The notes below the pieces were generated by a model that did no database searches, was not told where the DNA came from, and saw only the letters and a list, made by a program, of their open reading frames with translations. Positions 6,638 through 14,082 of a stretch of 64,000 nt of DNA are shown piece by piece; positions within the stretch are counted from its first letter, which is position 1, and each line of letters begins with the position of its first letter. Origin of the DNA: Oscillospiraceae bacterium (GTDB lineage: Bacteria > Bacillota > Clostridia > Oscillospirales > Acutalibacteraceae); assembly GCA_009779995.1 (NCBI GenBank), contig WRDW01000005.1, forward strand, positions 1-64,000. The letters run 5' to 3'. Both the position numbers and the translations under genes were made by a program.

Positions 6638-6898
6638 TTGCCGAGCATTCGACCAAGCGCATACTTGCGCAACAACTACAATGATATTTCCGAATACTGC
6701 CACGCGAGGATGGAACCCGTGTTTATCACCAGAAACGGCCACGGGGATTTGGCAGTCATGAGCATCGAAGCCTACGAAAAATTCTGCGGGCGTTATGAGC
6801 TGTATCATCTGCTTGACGAGGCACTTGAGGCTGAAAAAGCGGGAGATTATATGGATTATGATGAATTCATTGCGGGCTTGCGGAAGGAATTTGCATGA
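6638..6898 (+). CDS. Type II antitoxin, Phd/YefM-like
   Basis: 86 residues. The N-terminal half (SAYLRNNYNDISEYCHARMEPVFITRNGHGDLAVMSIEAYE) has the Phd/YefM layout: a short DNA-binding helix pair, then a strand with 'PVFITRNG' and 'AVMSIEAYE'. The acidic C-terminal tail (EAEKAGDYMDYDEF) would wrap and neutralise the toxin encoded next. A TTG start at 6638 has GGAGGG eight bases upstream. The stop overlaps the toxin start as ATGA. These antitoxins normally bind their own promoter, here the consensus one just upstream. Confidence 0.85.
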   Translation: MPSIRPSAYLRNNYNDISEYCHARMEPVFITRNGHGDLAVMSIEAYEKFCGRYELYHLLDEALEAEKAGDYMDYDEFIAGLRKEFA

Positions 6899-7233
6899 CT
6901 TACAAAATCCGAATCATGAAACCCGCACAGGACGAGATGCGGGAAACCTACCGCTATATCGCAGAAGAATTGGGCAATCCTATAGCGGCGGAGCGTCGGC
7001 TTTCGCTGATTGACAACGCCATCCAGTCATTGAAGGAGAATCCGGGCCGATTTCCGCTTGTTCGGGACGAGTATCTGGCGTCAAAGGGGTATCGGATGAT
7101 CGTTGTGAAAAATCATCTCGTCTTCTTCATCGTCCGCGAGAAGGAAAAGGCTGTATCCGTCATGCGCGTCCTGTATGGGCGCAGGGATTGGATGCGCCTG
7201 CTGAGAATAGAAGCGGCACATTTACAGGAATAG
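6895..7233 (+). CDS. Type II toxin, RelE/ParE family
   Basis: 112 residues with the RelE/ParE fold: MTYKIRIMKPAQDEMRETYRYI (helix 1), a loop with ERRLSLIDNAIQSLKENP, FPLVRDEYLASKGYRMIVVKN and a final strand pair VFFIVREKEKAVSVMRVLYGRRDW. The pattern 'KGYR...VKNHLVFF...VLYGRRDW' is typical of ParE/RelE toxins, which block DNA gyrase or cut mRNA in the ribosome; which one cannot be decided here. It overlaps the antitoxin gene by four bases (ATGA), the usual coupling. Full length, no frameshift, so probably functional. Confidence 0.88.
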   Translation: MTYKIRIMKPAQDEMRETYRYIAEELGNPIAAERRLSLIDNAIQSLKENPGRFPLVRDEYLASKGYRMIVVKNHLVFFIVREKEKAVSVMRVLYGRRDWMRLLRIEAAHLQE

Positions 7234-7302
7234 AAAAGCCATAAATACCCACTCCCCCGCATATACATGACAACAAACTTGTATTACGCGGGGGGTCATT
7301 CT

Positions 7303-8370
7303 ATGCCTACGATAAGCCTGTGCATGATCGTCAAAAACGAGGAGGAGGTGCTGGCGCGCTGCCTTGCCAGCGCGAAGCCGCTGGTGGACGAGATCGTCGT
7401 CGTCGACACCGGCAGCGAGGACAGCACCAAGGAGATTGCCCGGCAGTTCACCGATAAGGTCTACGACTTCGAGTGGATAGACAACTTCGGCGCGGCGCGC
7501 AATTTTGCCTTTTCCCAAGGAACCTGCGATTACTTGATGTGGCTGGACGCCGACGATATTATATTGCCCGAGGACGCGGCGGCCTTTTTGTCATTGAAAG
7601 AAACCCTGGACAGTTCCGTGGACACTGTCATGATGAAATATAATATAGCCTTCGACGAGCAGGGCAAGCCCACGTTCAGCTACTACCGGGAGCGCGTGAT
7701 GCGCAATTGCCCCCTGGCCCGCTGGGATGGCGCGATCCACGAGGTCGTTACGCCCTTCGGCAAGATCATCCACGCCCCCATAGGCGTCACCCACCGGCGC
7801 AAGGACAAAACCGACGCCCAGCGGAACCTCCGCCTGTTTGAGCGCCTGATCCAGCGGGGCGAGACACTCTCGCCCCGGGAGCAATTCTACTACGCCCGGG
7901 AGCTCTATTACAACGCCCGCTACGCCGAGGCCGCGGCCATGTTCGAGCGCTTCCTGAACGAGGGCAGGGGCTGGTTGGAGAACAACATCGAGGCCTGCCG
8001 CGTGCAGGCCCAGTGCTACAACGCCCTCAAGCAGCCCGAGCCCGCCCTGCAGGCCCTGCTGCGCTCCTTCACCTACGACGCCCCCCGCGCCGAGCTCTGC
8101 TGCGAGCTGGGCTACTATTTCTTTGCGCGCAATGAGTTCGAGAAGGCCGTCCAGTGGTATGCAACAGCACTATTGTGCCCGAAGAAGGAGGCCTCCGGGG
8201 CGTTTTTGCTGGAGGACTGCTACGGCTACCTGCCGCATTTGCAGATGTGCGTGTGCCTGGACCGCCTGGGCCGCACGGCCGAGGCCGTCGCCCACAACGA
8301 GGAGGCGATGAAAATACGCCCGCAGTCCAAGGCCTGCGAGCACAACAGGATGTATTTCGAGGGGAAGTGA
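7303..8370 (+). CDS. Family 2 glycosyltransferase with C-terminal TPR repeats
   Basis: 355 residues from the ATG at 7303, which has GGGGGT seven bases upstream; the track start at 7267 lacks a ribosome site. Residues 1-100 form a GT-A domain: ISLCMIVKNEEEVLARCL, then DEIVVVDTGSEDSTKEIA and the metal-binding MWLDADDIILPED (DAD variant of DxD). The C-terminal 180 residues have helical pairs of TPR type (FYYARELYYNARYAEAA; ALQALLRSFTYDAPRAELC). This is the SunS/TPR-glycosyltransferase type, which transfers a sugar to a protein, peptide or cell-surface acceptor in the cytoplasm. No acceptor gene is evident nearby. Confidence 0.85.
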   Translation: MPTISLCMIVKNEEEVLARCLASAKPLVDEIVVVDTGSEDSTKEIARQFTDKVYDFEWIDNFGAARNFAFSQGTCDYLMWLDADDIILPEDAAAFLSLKETLDSSVDTVMMKYNIAFDEQGKPTFSYYRERVMRNCPLARWDGAIHEVVTPFGKIIHAPIGVTHRRKDKTDAQRNLRLFERLIQRGETLSPREQFYYARELYYNARYAEAAAMFERFLNEGRGWLENNIEACRVQAQCYNALKQPEPALQALLRSFTYDAPRAELCCELGYYFFARNEFEKAVQWYATALLCPKKEASGAFLLEDCYGYLPHLQMCVCLDRLGRTAEAVAHNEEAMKIRPQSKACEHNRMYFEGK

Positions 8371-8777
8371 CAAGGCCCCGCGGAACGCGAACGCACGGCC
8401 CTCCCCCTAAGCGTACCAACGGGCATAAAGCCCGTGACGGGCTTGCGCCCGCGCTTAAAAACCAGCTTTTTCACGTCCCGCAGGAACCCTGCCCAAACAT
8501 CATAGCACCTGCGGCCCGGCAATGCAAGCGCATTGACCGAATATTTATTTCGGCATAGCCTAAAACGCATTCGCAAGGGAGATTTTTCCCGAAGGGAATA
8601 ATGGGCCTGCCAAAATATTTATAGCCGCTGGGAGGGATTGCCATGCCCGCAACGGTCAAACAGGCCTCCGGGCCCCCTATGCCCGCCCAGACGCCATAGT
8701 GCTGCGCACACTGCGGGAGGTCTGGCCCGCCTTCCCGAAGGATTTTTCGCCCGAAAGATTTTGCGTAAAAAATTTGC
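8371..8777. other. Intergenic stretch without a convincing gene
   Basis: About 400 bases between the glycosyltransferase and the third toxin cassette. It contains small G/C-rich inverted repeats (GGGCATAAAGCCC at about 8421 and GGGCTTGCGCCC shortly after) that could terminate the upstream transcript. Short open frames on both strands have no ribosome sites or recognisable motifs, so I call no gene. Confidence 0.5.
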
Positions 8778-8806
8778 TTGACAAAAGTCTATAAATCTGA
8801 TATGAT
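8778..8806 (+). promoter_or_regulatory. Promoter of antisense RNA, cassette 3
   Basis: TTGACA (8778-8783), 17-bp spacer, TATGAT (8801-8806). Confidence 0.75.
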
Positions 8807-8812
8807 ATGCAT

Positions 8813-8941
8813 AGAAGGGGAGCGCCCCCGGGCGGACACCCGAGGACGCAGCACCGCACAGGTTGCGGCTGCACCTCTTTCCTCTTAACGAGTTAGAAGG
8901 AACCGCCCAAGTTGTTGAGGCTTGAGGGCGGTTCTTTCTTT
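8813..8941 (+). ncRNA. Candidate antitoxin antisense RNA, cassette 3
   Basis: Predicted RNA of about 130 nt from the promoter at 8778-8806 to the hairpin GAACCGCCC / GGGCGGTTC, which is followed by TTTCTTT. The hairpin is related to those of cassettes 1, 2 and 4. The 5' part can fold (CGGGCGGACACCCG; GCCGCAACC region). It opposes the whole 3' end of the toxin-like gene at 8893-9069. Ends are inferred. Confidence 0.55.
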
Positions 8942-9069
8942 GCGCGCGTCACCTTGCGGCAACGCAATGACAGGATCGCTTGCACGATCGCGATGACGAA
9001 GGACGGGTCCGCCGCCAGCGCTGTGTATGTTTCCACCACTACCTGCCACAAAATACATAATATCTTCAT
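8893..9069 (-). CDS. Divergent toxin-like small membrane protein, cassette 3
   Basis: About 58 residues from the ATG at 9069 (MKILCILWQVVVETYTALAA). One hydrophobic helix (FVIAIVQAILSL) is followed by a basic stretch (RCRKVTRAKK). Unlike the other three copies, the frame continues through the terminator hairpin, adding a tail of about 14 residues (EPPSSLNNLGGSF). A GGAG ribosome site is present, but its spacing fits a TTG at 9072 or this ATG equally well. The cassette layout (own promoter, opposing RNA, shared hairpin) is conserved, while the peptide sequence is not. It may be a different toxin type or a decayed copy. Confidence 0.45.
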   Translation of the reverse strand: MKILCILWQVVVETYTALAADPSFVIAIVQAILSLRCRKVTRAKKEPPSSLNNLGGSF

Positions 9070-9166
9070 CAAAGGCACCATCTCCTTTTCTATTACGTTC
9101 CGAACCCATCCAGAGCCGTAAAGAGCAAAGACAATGCAACCGCCACCCCTGAACAGGGCCAACAAC

Positions 9167-9195
9167 AGTATATCACAGCAATTTCCAAAAATCAA
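9167..9195 (-). promoter_or_regulatory. Toxin promoter, cassette 3
   Basis: Minus-strand TTGATT (9190-9195), 17-bp spacer, TATACT (9167-9172), giving a leader of about 90 nt before the toxin-like gene. Confidence 0.65.
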
Positions 9196-9280
9196 CAATT
9201 TTTCACGAAAAAATATTTTCTCCCCTTTGTAACATTCCCCCTATCCCAGCAGTCATACACACAGGAACCGAGGTGAGCCC

Positions 9281-9745
9281 GTGTCCGACTTCGAGGCCGT
9301 CTACCGCGAGTATTACCCCTTCATATGCCGCTACAGCTACTCCCTGTGCCGCAGCCGCGCCCTGGCCGAGGACCTCGCGCAGGAGACCTTCCTGAAGGCC
9401 ATGAAGCACATCGGCTCCTTCCGCGGCGAGTGCAGGCTGGAGGTCTGGCTGTGCCAGATCGCCAAGAACACCTGGTACACCTACCAAAAAAAGCACGCGC
9501 GCGGCCTGGACGAGCTCCCCTATGAGCCATACACCCGCGACGAGGACCGTGAAGCCGCCATGGAGCTTCACCGCGCCCTCGACGCCCTGGAGGAGCCCAC
9601 CCGCTCGGTCGTGAGCCTGCGGGCCCTGGGCGAGCTCCCCTTCGCGCAGATCGCGCAGCTGCACGGCAAGACGGAGAGCTGGGCGCGGGTCACGTTCCAC
9701 CGGGGCAAACTCAAATTGAAAGAAATGATGGAGGAATCACCATGA
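9281..9745 (+). CDS. ECF-type RNA polymerase sigma factor
   Basis: 154 residues, normal for extracytoplasmic-function sigma factors. Region 2 runs from the N-terminus (YPFICRYSYSLCRSRALAEDLAQETFLKAM, with the DLAQETF core that contacts the polymerase and melts the -10), and region 4 is the helix-turn-helix near residues 110-150 (LPFAQIAQLHGKTESWARVTFHRGKLKLKE). GTG start at 9281 with GAGGTGAG in front. The gene overlaps a DUF4349 lipoprotein gene by ATGA, and a zinc-finger anti-sigma gene follows, so the three form one regulatory operon. It should direct transcription in response to an envelope signal. Confidence 0.9.
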   Translation: MSDFEAVYREYYPFICRYSYSLCRSRALAEDLAQETFLKAMKHIGSFRGECRLEVWLCQIAKNTWYTYQKKHARGLDELPYEPYTRDEDREAAMELHRALDALEEPTRSVVSLRALGELPFAQIAQLHGKTESWARVTFHRGKLKLKEMMEESP

Positions 9746-10680
9746 AACAAACCCACAAACGCACCCTGACCCTAACCGTCAGCATCGCCCTGTCCGCCCT
9801 GCTGTTGGTCGGCCTGTTTGCCGCCTGCGGGGCCTCCGGCAGCGCGGCCCCTGAAAGCAGTGGCTACCTGAGCTTTGACGCTTCTGGAATGCTACAGAAA
9901 GCCGCCGCCGAATCACAGTTGCGTGACGGCGACTACAGCAACGTGTACGTGACGAACATGGCCTCCGTCATGGGCGGCGGGGAGGTGGAGCGGGGCCGCT
10001 TCGTCATCGCCCGGGCGAACGTCACCATCCAGACCAAGGCCTACGACGCCTTCACCGCCGCGCTGAAAGCCGGGCTCAAGGCCATGGGCGGCTACACCGA
10101 CGCCTACAACGAGTGGAACTTCGACAGCGACCGCCGGGCCGACATCACCGCCCGCGTGCCCAGCGAGAAGCTCGACGCCTTCCTGGACAGCCTGGAGCAA
10201 AACGGCACCATCATGAGCCGCAGCGTCACGACGAATGACGTGACGGACGAGATGATCGAGACCGGCAGCAAAAAAGAGGCGCTGATCGCCGAGGAGAAGG
10301 CCCTGCTGGCGATCCTGGAGAAGGCCACGACCGTGGAAGACATCATCCGGGTGCAGGATCGCCTGTCAAACGTGCGCGCCGACCTGGAGAGCTATTCGCG
10401 CCGGCTTCAAAGCCTGCAGAACCAAGTGAATTACAGCACCGTGAGCATCAGCGTCAGCGAGGTCAACCGCATCACCACCCCCACGCAGAGGTTCGGCGTC
10501 CTCGCGAGCTCCAACTTCCTGGCCAGCCTGCGTGACGTCGGCAGCGGCCTGCGCAACTTTGCCCTGTGGTTCATATCTGCCATTCCCTGGCTGGTGCTGC
10601 TGGCCGTGCCCGCCGCCCTGCTGGTGTGGATTGTCCGGCGCGTTCGTAAAAACAGAAAAGCGAAGAAGGCGGGGATGTAA
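9742..10680 (+). CDS. DUF4349 lipoprotein, possible envelope sensor
   Basis: 312 residues. A signal peptide ends in a lipobox (GLFAACG), so the protein is lipid-anchored outside the membrane. The middle is a DUF4349 domain: an extracellular part with conserved 'RADITARVPSEKLDAFLDSL', then a coiled coil with ALIAEEKALLAILEKATTVEDIIRVQDRLSNVRADLESYSRRLQ, and a C-terminal membrane span (FISAIPWLVLLAVPAALLVW) followed by basic residues. The position between an ECF sigma and its anti-sigma gene, with ATGA overlap, suggests a part in sensing or setting the signal. The biochemical function of DUF4349 proteins is unknown. Confidence 0.85.
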   Translation: MKQTHKRTLTLTVSIALSALLLVGLFAACGASGSAAPESSGYLSFDASGMLQKAAAESQLRDGDYSNVYVTNMASVMGGGEVERGRFVIARANVTIQTKAYDAFTAALKAGLKAMGGYTDAYNEWNFDSDRRADITARVPSEKLDAFLDSLEQNGTIMSRSVTTNDVTDEMIETGSKKEALIAEEKALLAILEKATTVEDIIRVQDRLSNVRADLESYSRRLQSLQNQVNYSTVSISVSEVNRITTPTQRFGVLASSNFLASLRDVGSGLRNFALWFISAIPWLVLLAVPAALLVWIVRRVRKNRKAKKAGM

Positions 10681-11472
10681 GTGACTGACTGTGAAATCAT
10701 CCATGATCTCCTGCCGCTGTACCACGACAAGGCCTGCTCCCCGGCCAGCCGCGCGCTGGTGGACGGGCACGTGAACGCCTGCGAGGCCTGCCGCGCCATG
10801 CTTGCCGAGCTGGACGAGCCCCTGCCCCCGCCTGTCAATTCATTTTTGCCCCCGGCATCGCGCCTGAAGCAGGCGAAGAATAAGCTCGTGCGCAGGACGG
10901 CCCTGGCCGTCACGGCGGTGTTCTGCGCCATGGGGATCGTCGCGGCGGGCGGCGCGGGGCTCTACGGCGAGTTCGAGCGCGAGCGCCCGGTTTCATGGAG
11001 CGGATCCTTGCTGGCCGGGGCCACCGGGGTCGGCGCTGCCGGAGACGGCGCTGAACCCGAGGGACTTGGCGCTGTACACCTGGATTTCGCCCTCGCGCGC
11101 TACGCCCGGGCCGCTTGCCTGTTCCGCCGTCTCCCCACCTCGGATGGCGGCGGGGAAGACATCGCGATCATTCAGCTCACCCAAACCTGGGCGCGCAAAA
11201 CCTTCGACACCAATCTGAGCGGCCCGGAAGTAGTTGCCCTGGGCGCGGGCACGGGCCTGACGCTGGGCAGGGGCGGGCAGCGGCACGACGTGGCCTACGG
11301 CCCGGAATACGCGCCGGAGTACTGGAACCCCGCGTGGGAGTACCCCGGCAGCCTGGCCGCGGTCTACTACCTCGACACCCCCTCGCCCATTGACCTGAAG
11401 GACGCCCCATGGATGGCCATTCTGGATGCCCTGAATCAGAACGGCAGGCTGCTCTGGGAGCGGGAGCTGTAG
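10681..11472 (+). CDS. Zinc-finger anti-sigma factor
   Basis: 263 residues, starting at a GTG that directly follows the upstream TAA. Residues 1-45 hold the anti-sigma zinc-binding motif (CEIIHDLLPLYHD ... VDGHVNACEACRAML, His-x3-Cys-x2-Cys) that would bind the sigma factor encoded two genes upstream. A membrane span follows (about residues 71-92, TALAVTAVFCAMGIVAAGG), then an extracytoplasmic region of about 170 residues with no recognised motif. Gene order sigma, DUF4349, anti-sigma is compact with no internal promoter visible. A terminator (11499-11532) closes the operon. Confidence 0.82.
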   Translation: MTDCEIIHDLLPLYHDKACSPASRALVDGHVNACEACRAMLAELDEPLPPPVNSFLPPASRLKQAKNKLVRRTALAVTAVFCAMGIVAAGGAGLYGEFERERPVSWSGSLLAGATGVGAAGDGAEPEGLGAVHLDFALARYARAACLFRRLPTSDGGGEDIAIIQLTQTWARKTFDTNLSGPEVVALGAGTGLTLGRGGQRHDVAYGPEYAPEYWNPAWEYPGSLAAVYYLDTPSPIDLKDAPWMAILDALNQNGRLLWEREL

Positions 11473-11498
11473 GGAAAACCACCGCCCGCATATTCCCT

Positions 11499-11532
11499 GG
11501 GAGGCGCATTTCCATGCGTCTCCTTTTTATTA
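11499..11532 (+). terminator. Rho-independent terminator after the sigma operon
   Basis: Stem GGAGGCGCAT / ATGCGTCTCC with loop TTCC, followed by TTTTTATTATT. The stem is related to the GAGACGC palindromic repeat family found through the window. Confidence 0.85.
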
Positions 11533-11706
11533 TTCTTTTCTCGCAAAAAGTCTTAAAATTGCCAAATACTATCTCAATTTGCCATGATTTGACCAAACTC
11601 CCACATTTTGTCGAGTTGAAAGCCTGAGATTTCCAGATAAGAAACATAAAATCCCTGCATATTCCAGATTACTGGAAAAAAAACATGAAAATATTTAAAA
11701 AAACAC

Positions 11707-11735
11707 TTGATTTTTTTGGAATAAAGTGATACAAT
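11707..11735 (+). promoter_or_regulatory. Promoter of the small gene at 11814
   Basis: TTGATT (11707-11712), 17-bp spacer, TACAAT (11730-11735), in an AT-rich stretch; leader of about 70 nt. Confidence 0.7.
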
Positions 11736-11813
11736 ATTCATGAAACAATGCGCCAGCATAGCAGCGCATGAAATTTCGCGCCCTAAATCGTTAGAGCTAT
11801 AAGGAGGTAAAAA

Positions 11814-12023
11814 ATGAAAAGATTCGTAAACACGTCTGGACGTGAGCTTGTCATCTATGCCGACAGCAAGATGACGACCAAAATTGGTATGCTTTATCGG
11901 GACAGCGCTTGCTACTGCATCCTTGAGCAGGATGCAGCAGTCGTTGTGTTGTATAAAGTATCCTCCAATGGGGTATTTAAAGTCGGTTTCACCGACTACC
12001 TCCCGGGGGTACAAGAAGGGTAA
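11814..12023 (+). CDS. Small conserved-looking protein of unknown function
   Basis: 69 residues (MKRFVNTSGRELVIYADSKM...), with a very strong ribosome site (AAGGAGGTAAAAA) and its own promoter and terminator, so it is a monocistronic, probably well expressed gene. The composition suggests a compact beta-rich fold: alternating strands such as TKIGMLYRDSACYCILEQD and AAVVVLYKV, possibly SH3-like. There is no signal peptide or membrane span. More AT-rich than its neighbours. I do not recognise the family. Confidence 0.7.
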   Translation: MKRFVNTSGRELVIYADSKMTTKIGMLYRDSACYCILEQDAAVVVLYKVSSNGVFKVGFTDYLPGVQEG

Positions 12024-12091
12024 GAGCTAGGATCCAAGCAGAAACTGGGACGTCCAACAAAGGGCCCAAAGGCATAGGGCCCAGAGGACGG

Positions 12092-12123
12092 CAGGGGCGC
12101 GCGGCCGCGTGCCCCTGTTTTTC
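12092..12123 (+). terminator. Rho-independent terminator after the 69-residue gene
   Basis: Stem CAGGGGC / GCCCCTG (12092-12098 / 12111-12117) followed by TTTTT. Confidence 0.8.
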
Positions 12124-12139
12124 TATGCCCGAAAAAACA

Positions 12140-12159
12140 GAGACGCAAGGCCGCGTCTC
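12140..12159. repeat. Short palindromic repeat of the GAGACGC family
   Basis: GAGACGC AAGGCC GCGTCTC. Related palindromes occur at 21044, 22852, 22897, 25444, 32344 and 36163. Confidence 0.65.
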
Positions 12160-12230
12160 CGGCCGCAAGCGTATCAGGAATTTTTGCCGGGGCAAACTAA
12201 ACCATACCTCTTTGATTGACGGGAGGAACC

Positions 12231-13016
12231 ATGGAAAATAACGACAGCGAATATATGCCCCCTGAAATTTCCACCGAGCCCCCCGGCGGCGACGGCCCCT
12301 CCGACGGTGATGGCCGCGAACGCTCCAGGGAGCCCGCCCGCGACGTGGGCGGCGTGACCGTGGAGGGCAGGCGCGGGCTGATCCACTGCCTGACGGTGAT
12401 CGGGCAGATCGAGGGCCACACGGAGCTGCCCTCGGAGACGAAATCCACCAAGTACGAGCACGTGATCCCGCAGCTGGTGGCCATAGAGGAGAGCCGAGAG
12501 GTGCGCGGCCTGCTGATCGTGCTCAACACCGTCGGCGGCGACATCGAGGCCGGCCTGGCGCTCGCCGAGCTCGTGGCCGGGATGCGCACGCCCACGGTTT
12601 CGCTGGTGCTGGGCGGCGGGCACTCCATCGGGGTGCCCCTGGCCGTGGCGGCCCGGCGCTCCTTCATCGCGCCCTCGGCCACCATGACCATCCACCCCGT
12701 GCGCATGAACGGCCTGGTCCTCGGCGTGCCGCAGACCCTCACCTGGTTCGAGCACATGCAGGAGCGCATCGTGCGCTTCGTGGCGCAAAACAGCCGCGTC
12801 CCCGCCGAGCGCTACCGCGCCATGATGCTCGAAACCGGCGTGATGGCCATGGATTTCGGCACCATGCTCTCAGGCGAGCAGGCCGTTGCCGAGGGCCTGA
12901 TCGACGAGATAGGCGGACTTTCGCAGGCGGTAGAGGCGCTTTATGGGATGATACCGGAGGACCACCCCAACGAACCTGCGGGTTCGCCGGGGACCCCGGA
13001 GGAGGGGGAGGGGTGA
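12231..13016 (+). CDS. tepA: TepA-like ClpP-family serine protease
   Basis: 261 residues from the ATG at 12231 (GGGAGGAACC upstream; the track's TTG start at 12216 has none). After a charged, proline-rich N-terminus, the ClpP/crotonase-like domain begins near residue 48. Catalytic serine motif GGGHSIGVPLA and histidine motif TMTIHPVRMNGLVLGVPQT match TepA (YmfB) of Bacillus, the so-called translocation-enhancing protein, found beside ftsK/spoIIIE in many Firmicutes. Here the FtsK gene is 40 kb away. It is probably a cytoplasmic serine peptidase or oligomeric ClpP relative. The C-terminal 20 residues are acidic, Pro/Gly rich and probably disordered. Confidence 0.85.
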   Translation: MENNDSEYMPPEISTEPPGGDGPSDGDGRERSREPARDVGGVTVEGRRGLIHCLTVIGQIEGHTELPSETKSTKYEHVIPQLVAIEESREVRGLLIVLNTVGGDIEAGLALAELVAGMRTPTVSLVLGGGHSIGVPLAVAARRSFIAPSATMTIHPVRMNGLVLGVPQTLTWFEHMQERIVRFVAQNSRVPAERYRAMMLETGVMAMDFGTMLSGEQAVAEGLIDEIGGLSQAVEALYGMIPEDHPNEPAGSPGTPEEGEG

Positions 13017-13020
13017 GGGA

Positions 13021-13926
13021 TTACAACAGTTTCATTAAAGCTCTCGCGGTGAAGGGCAGTGTTGACAAAGATGCGTTTATCTGTGCATCATGGTAATGCG
13101 CAATTTCCGTGAATAGCTCATAGCATTTGATTTTACACTCATAGTTGGGACTTAGTGTGTGCTGCTGTTTATACTTTTCAAGCAAACCAAAGCTTTTCCC
13201 GGTCATTTTTTTCAATTGATATAGGTCGTATTCCGGGTCGGCCCAAGAGCAGTTGAACGGGTCGATCACCGCGACAGCGTTTCGCTTATCCTCGTCAAGC
13301 AGGATATTTAAAGTGTTGTAGTCCCCATGAACCAGCCCTGCGCCTTCCGGTTCCACTTGAAAAATGCTATCGTACCGCTCCAGTGCATAGTGACATACAT
13401 CAAAAGTTTTCTGCTTTATCTGGCCGGAAGCCAGCAGAACTTCTCCCTTTTTCAGCGTGCTTTTCATAACTTCTCGATAGTGGTCGTGCCAACTTGCGTT
13501 ATAATTCCCGGCATCCAGTTCCCCATAGCCTTCGTGCGGCGCTGCGTGGTATGCCAGCAGGTTTTCAATGATTTGCCCGCCGATCCGATCCCTTGTTTTT
13601 GCGGAAAGAGCGAACTGGAATCCCGCGTTGACGCCTTGCAGGAACTCCATAACAAGCGCTGTGCTTTCATGAACATGATAGACCTGCGGCATCTTCAATG
13701 TGCTGTGTTGCGCAAGTGTCTCCAGTTGCAGCGCTTCACGTTTATTCATATCATCGAACTTATATAGCTTCACCACCGCCTGATGCGGCGGCTTATCAAA
13801 GGCGGCAAGAAACACCTTTCCGTAAAACCCCCCGCCAAGATATTTTATCCCAGTTGGTTGCGTATGGAAACAGTCGCTTACGACAGAGACCACTTGGCTT
13901 TCCAAGCCTCTTTTTGAGTTCGCCAT
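13021..13926 (-). CDS. Aminoglycoside phosphotransferase-family kinase
   Basis: 301 residues from the ATG at 13926 (GGAGGGACATTC upstream; the track's TTG start has no site). This is the APH/choline-kinase fold: glycine-rich loop region KYLGGGFYGKVFLA, then the lysine in AVVKLYKFDD, the catalytic Brenner motif LVHGDYNTLNILL and the metal-binding aspartate in AVIDPFNCSWADPEYDL. It phosphorylates a small hydroxylated molecule with ATP; whether this is an antibiotic, choline or a sugar is not visible. GC content is below that of neighbours, hinting at transfer. It converges on tepA with a gap of four bases. Confidence 0.82.
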   Translation of the reverse strand: MANSKRGLESQVVSVVSDCFHTQPTGIKYLGGGFYGKVFLAAFDKPPHQAVVKLYKFDDMNKREALQLETLAQHSTLKMPQVYHVHESTALVMEFLQGVNAGFQFALSAKTRDRIGGQIIENLLAYHAAPHEGYGELDAGNYNASWHDHYREVMKSTLKKGEVLLASGQIKQKTFDVCHYALERYDSIFQVEPEGAGLVHGDYNTLNILLDEDKRNAVAVIDPFNCSWADPEYDLYQLKKMTGKSFGLLEKYKQQHTLSPNYECKIKCYELFTEIAHYHDAQINASLSTLPFTARALMKLL

Positions 13927-14010
13927 GAATGTCCCTCCATTGAACAAGATTGCCTTGATATAGATATTCTATCACTTCTCATACGGCATTTCAACATCAA
14001 TTTTTCAAAC

Positions 14011-14039
14011 TTGACACCCACCCCCTCATGCTGTATAAT
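14011..14039 (+). promoter_or_regulatory. Promoter of the thiamine operon
   Basis: TTGACA (14011-14016), 17-bp spacer, TATAAT (14034-14039): full consensus. The leader to thiD is only about 38 nt and consists mostly of a minisatellite-like repeat, which leaves no room for a TPP riboswitch. Confidence 0.85.
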
Positions 14040-14075
14040 AATTAAGCATTCAAAATTAAGCATTCAGCATTGAGG
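14038..14075. repeat. Solo minisatellite-like repeat before thiD
   Basis: Units AATTAAGCATTCA, AAATTAAGCATTCA, GCATT in tandem, related to the ends of the four-helix-bundle unit at 4795-5224. It directly precedes the thiD ribosome site (GAGGT). Confidence 0.7.
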
Positions 14076-14082
14076 TAACACC

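Noticed and set aside
8471-8874. Short minus-strand ORFs between the glycosyltransferase and cassette 3
   Set aside because: No ribosome sites, no motifs, and the second one overlaps the antisense RNA promoter of cassette 3.
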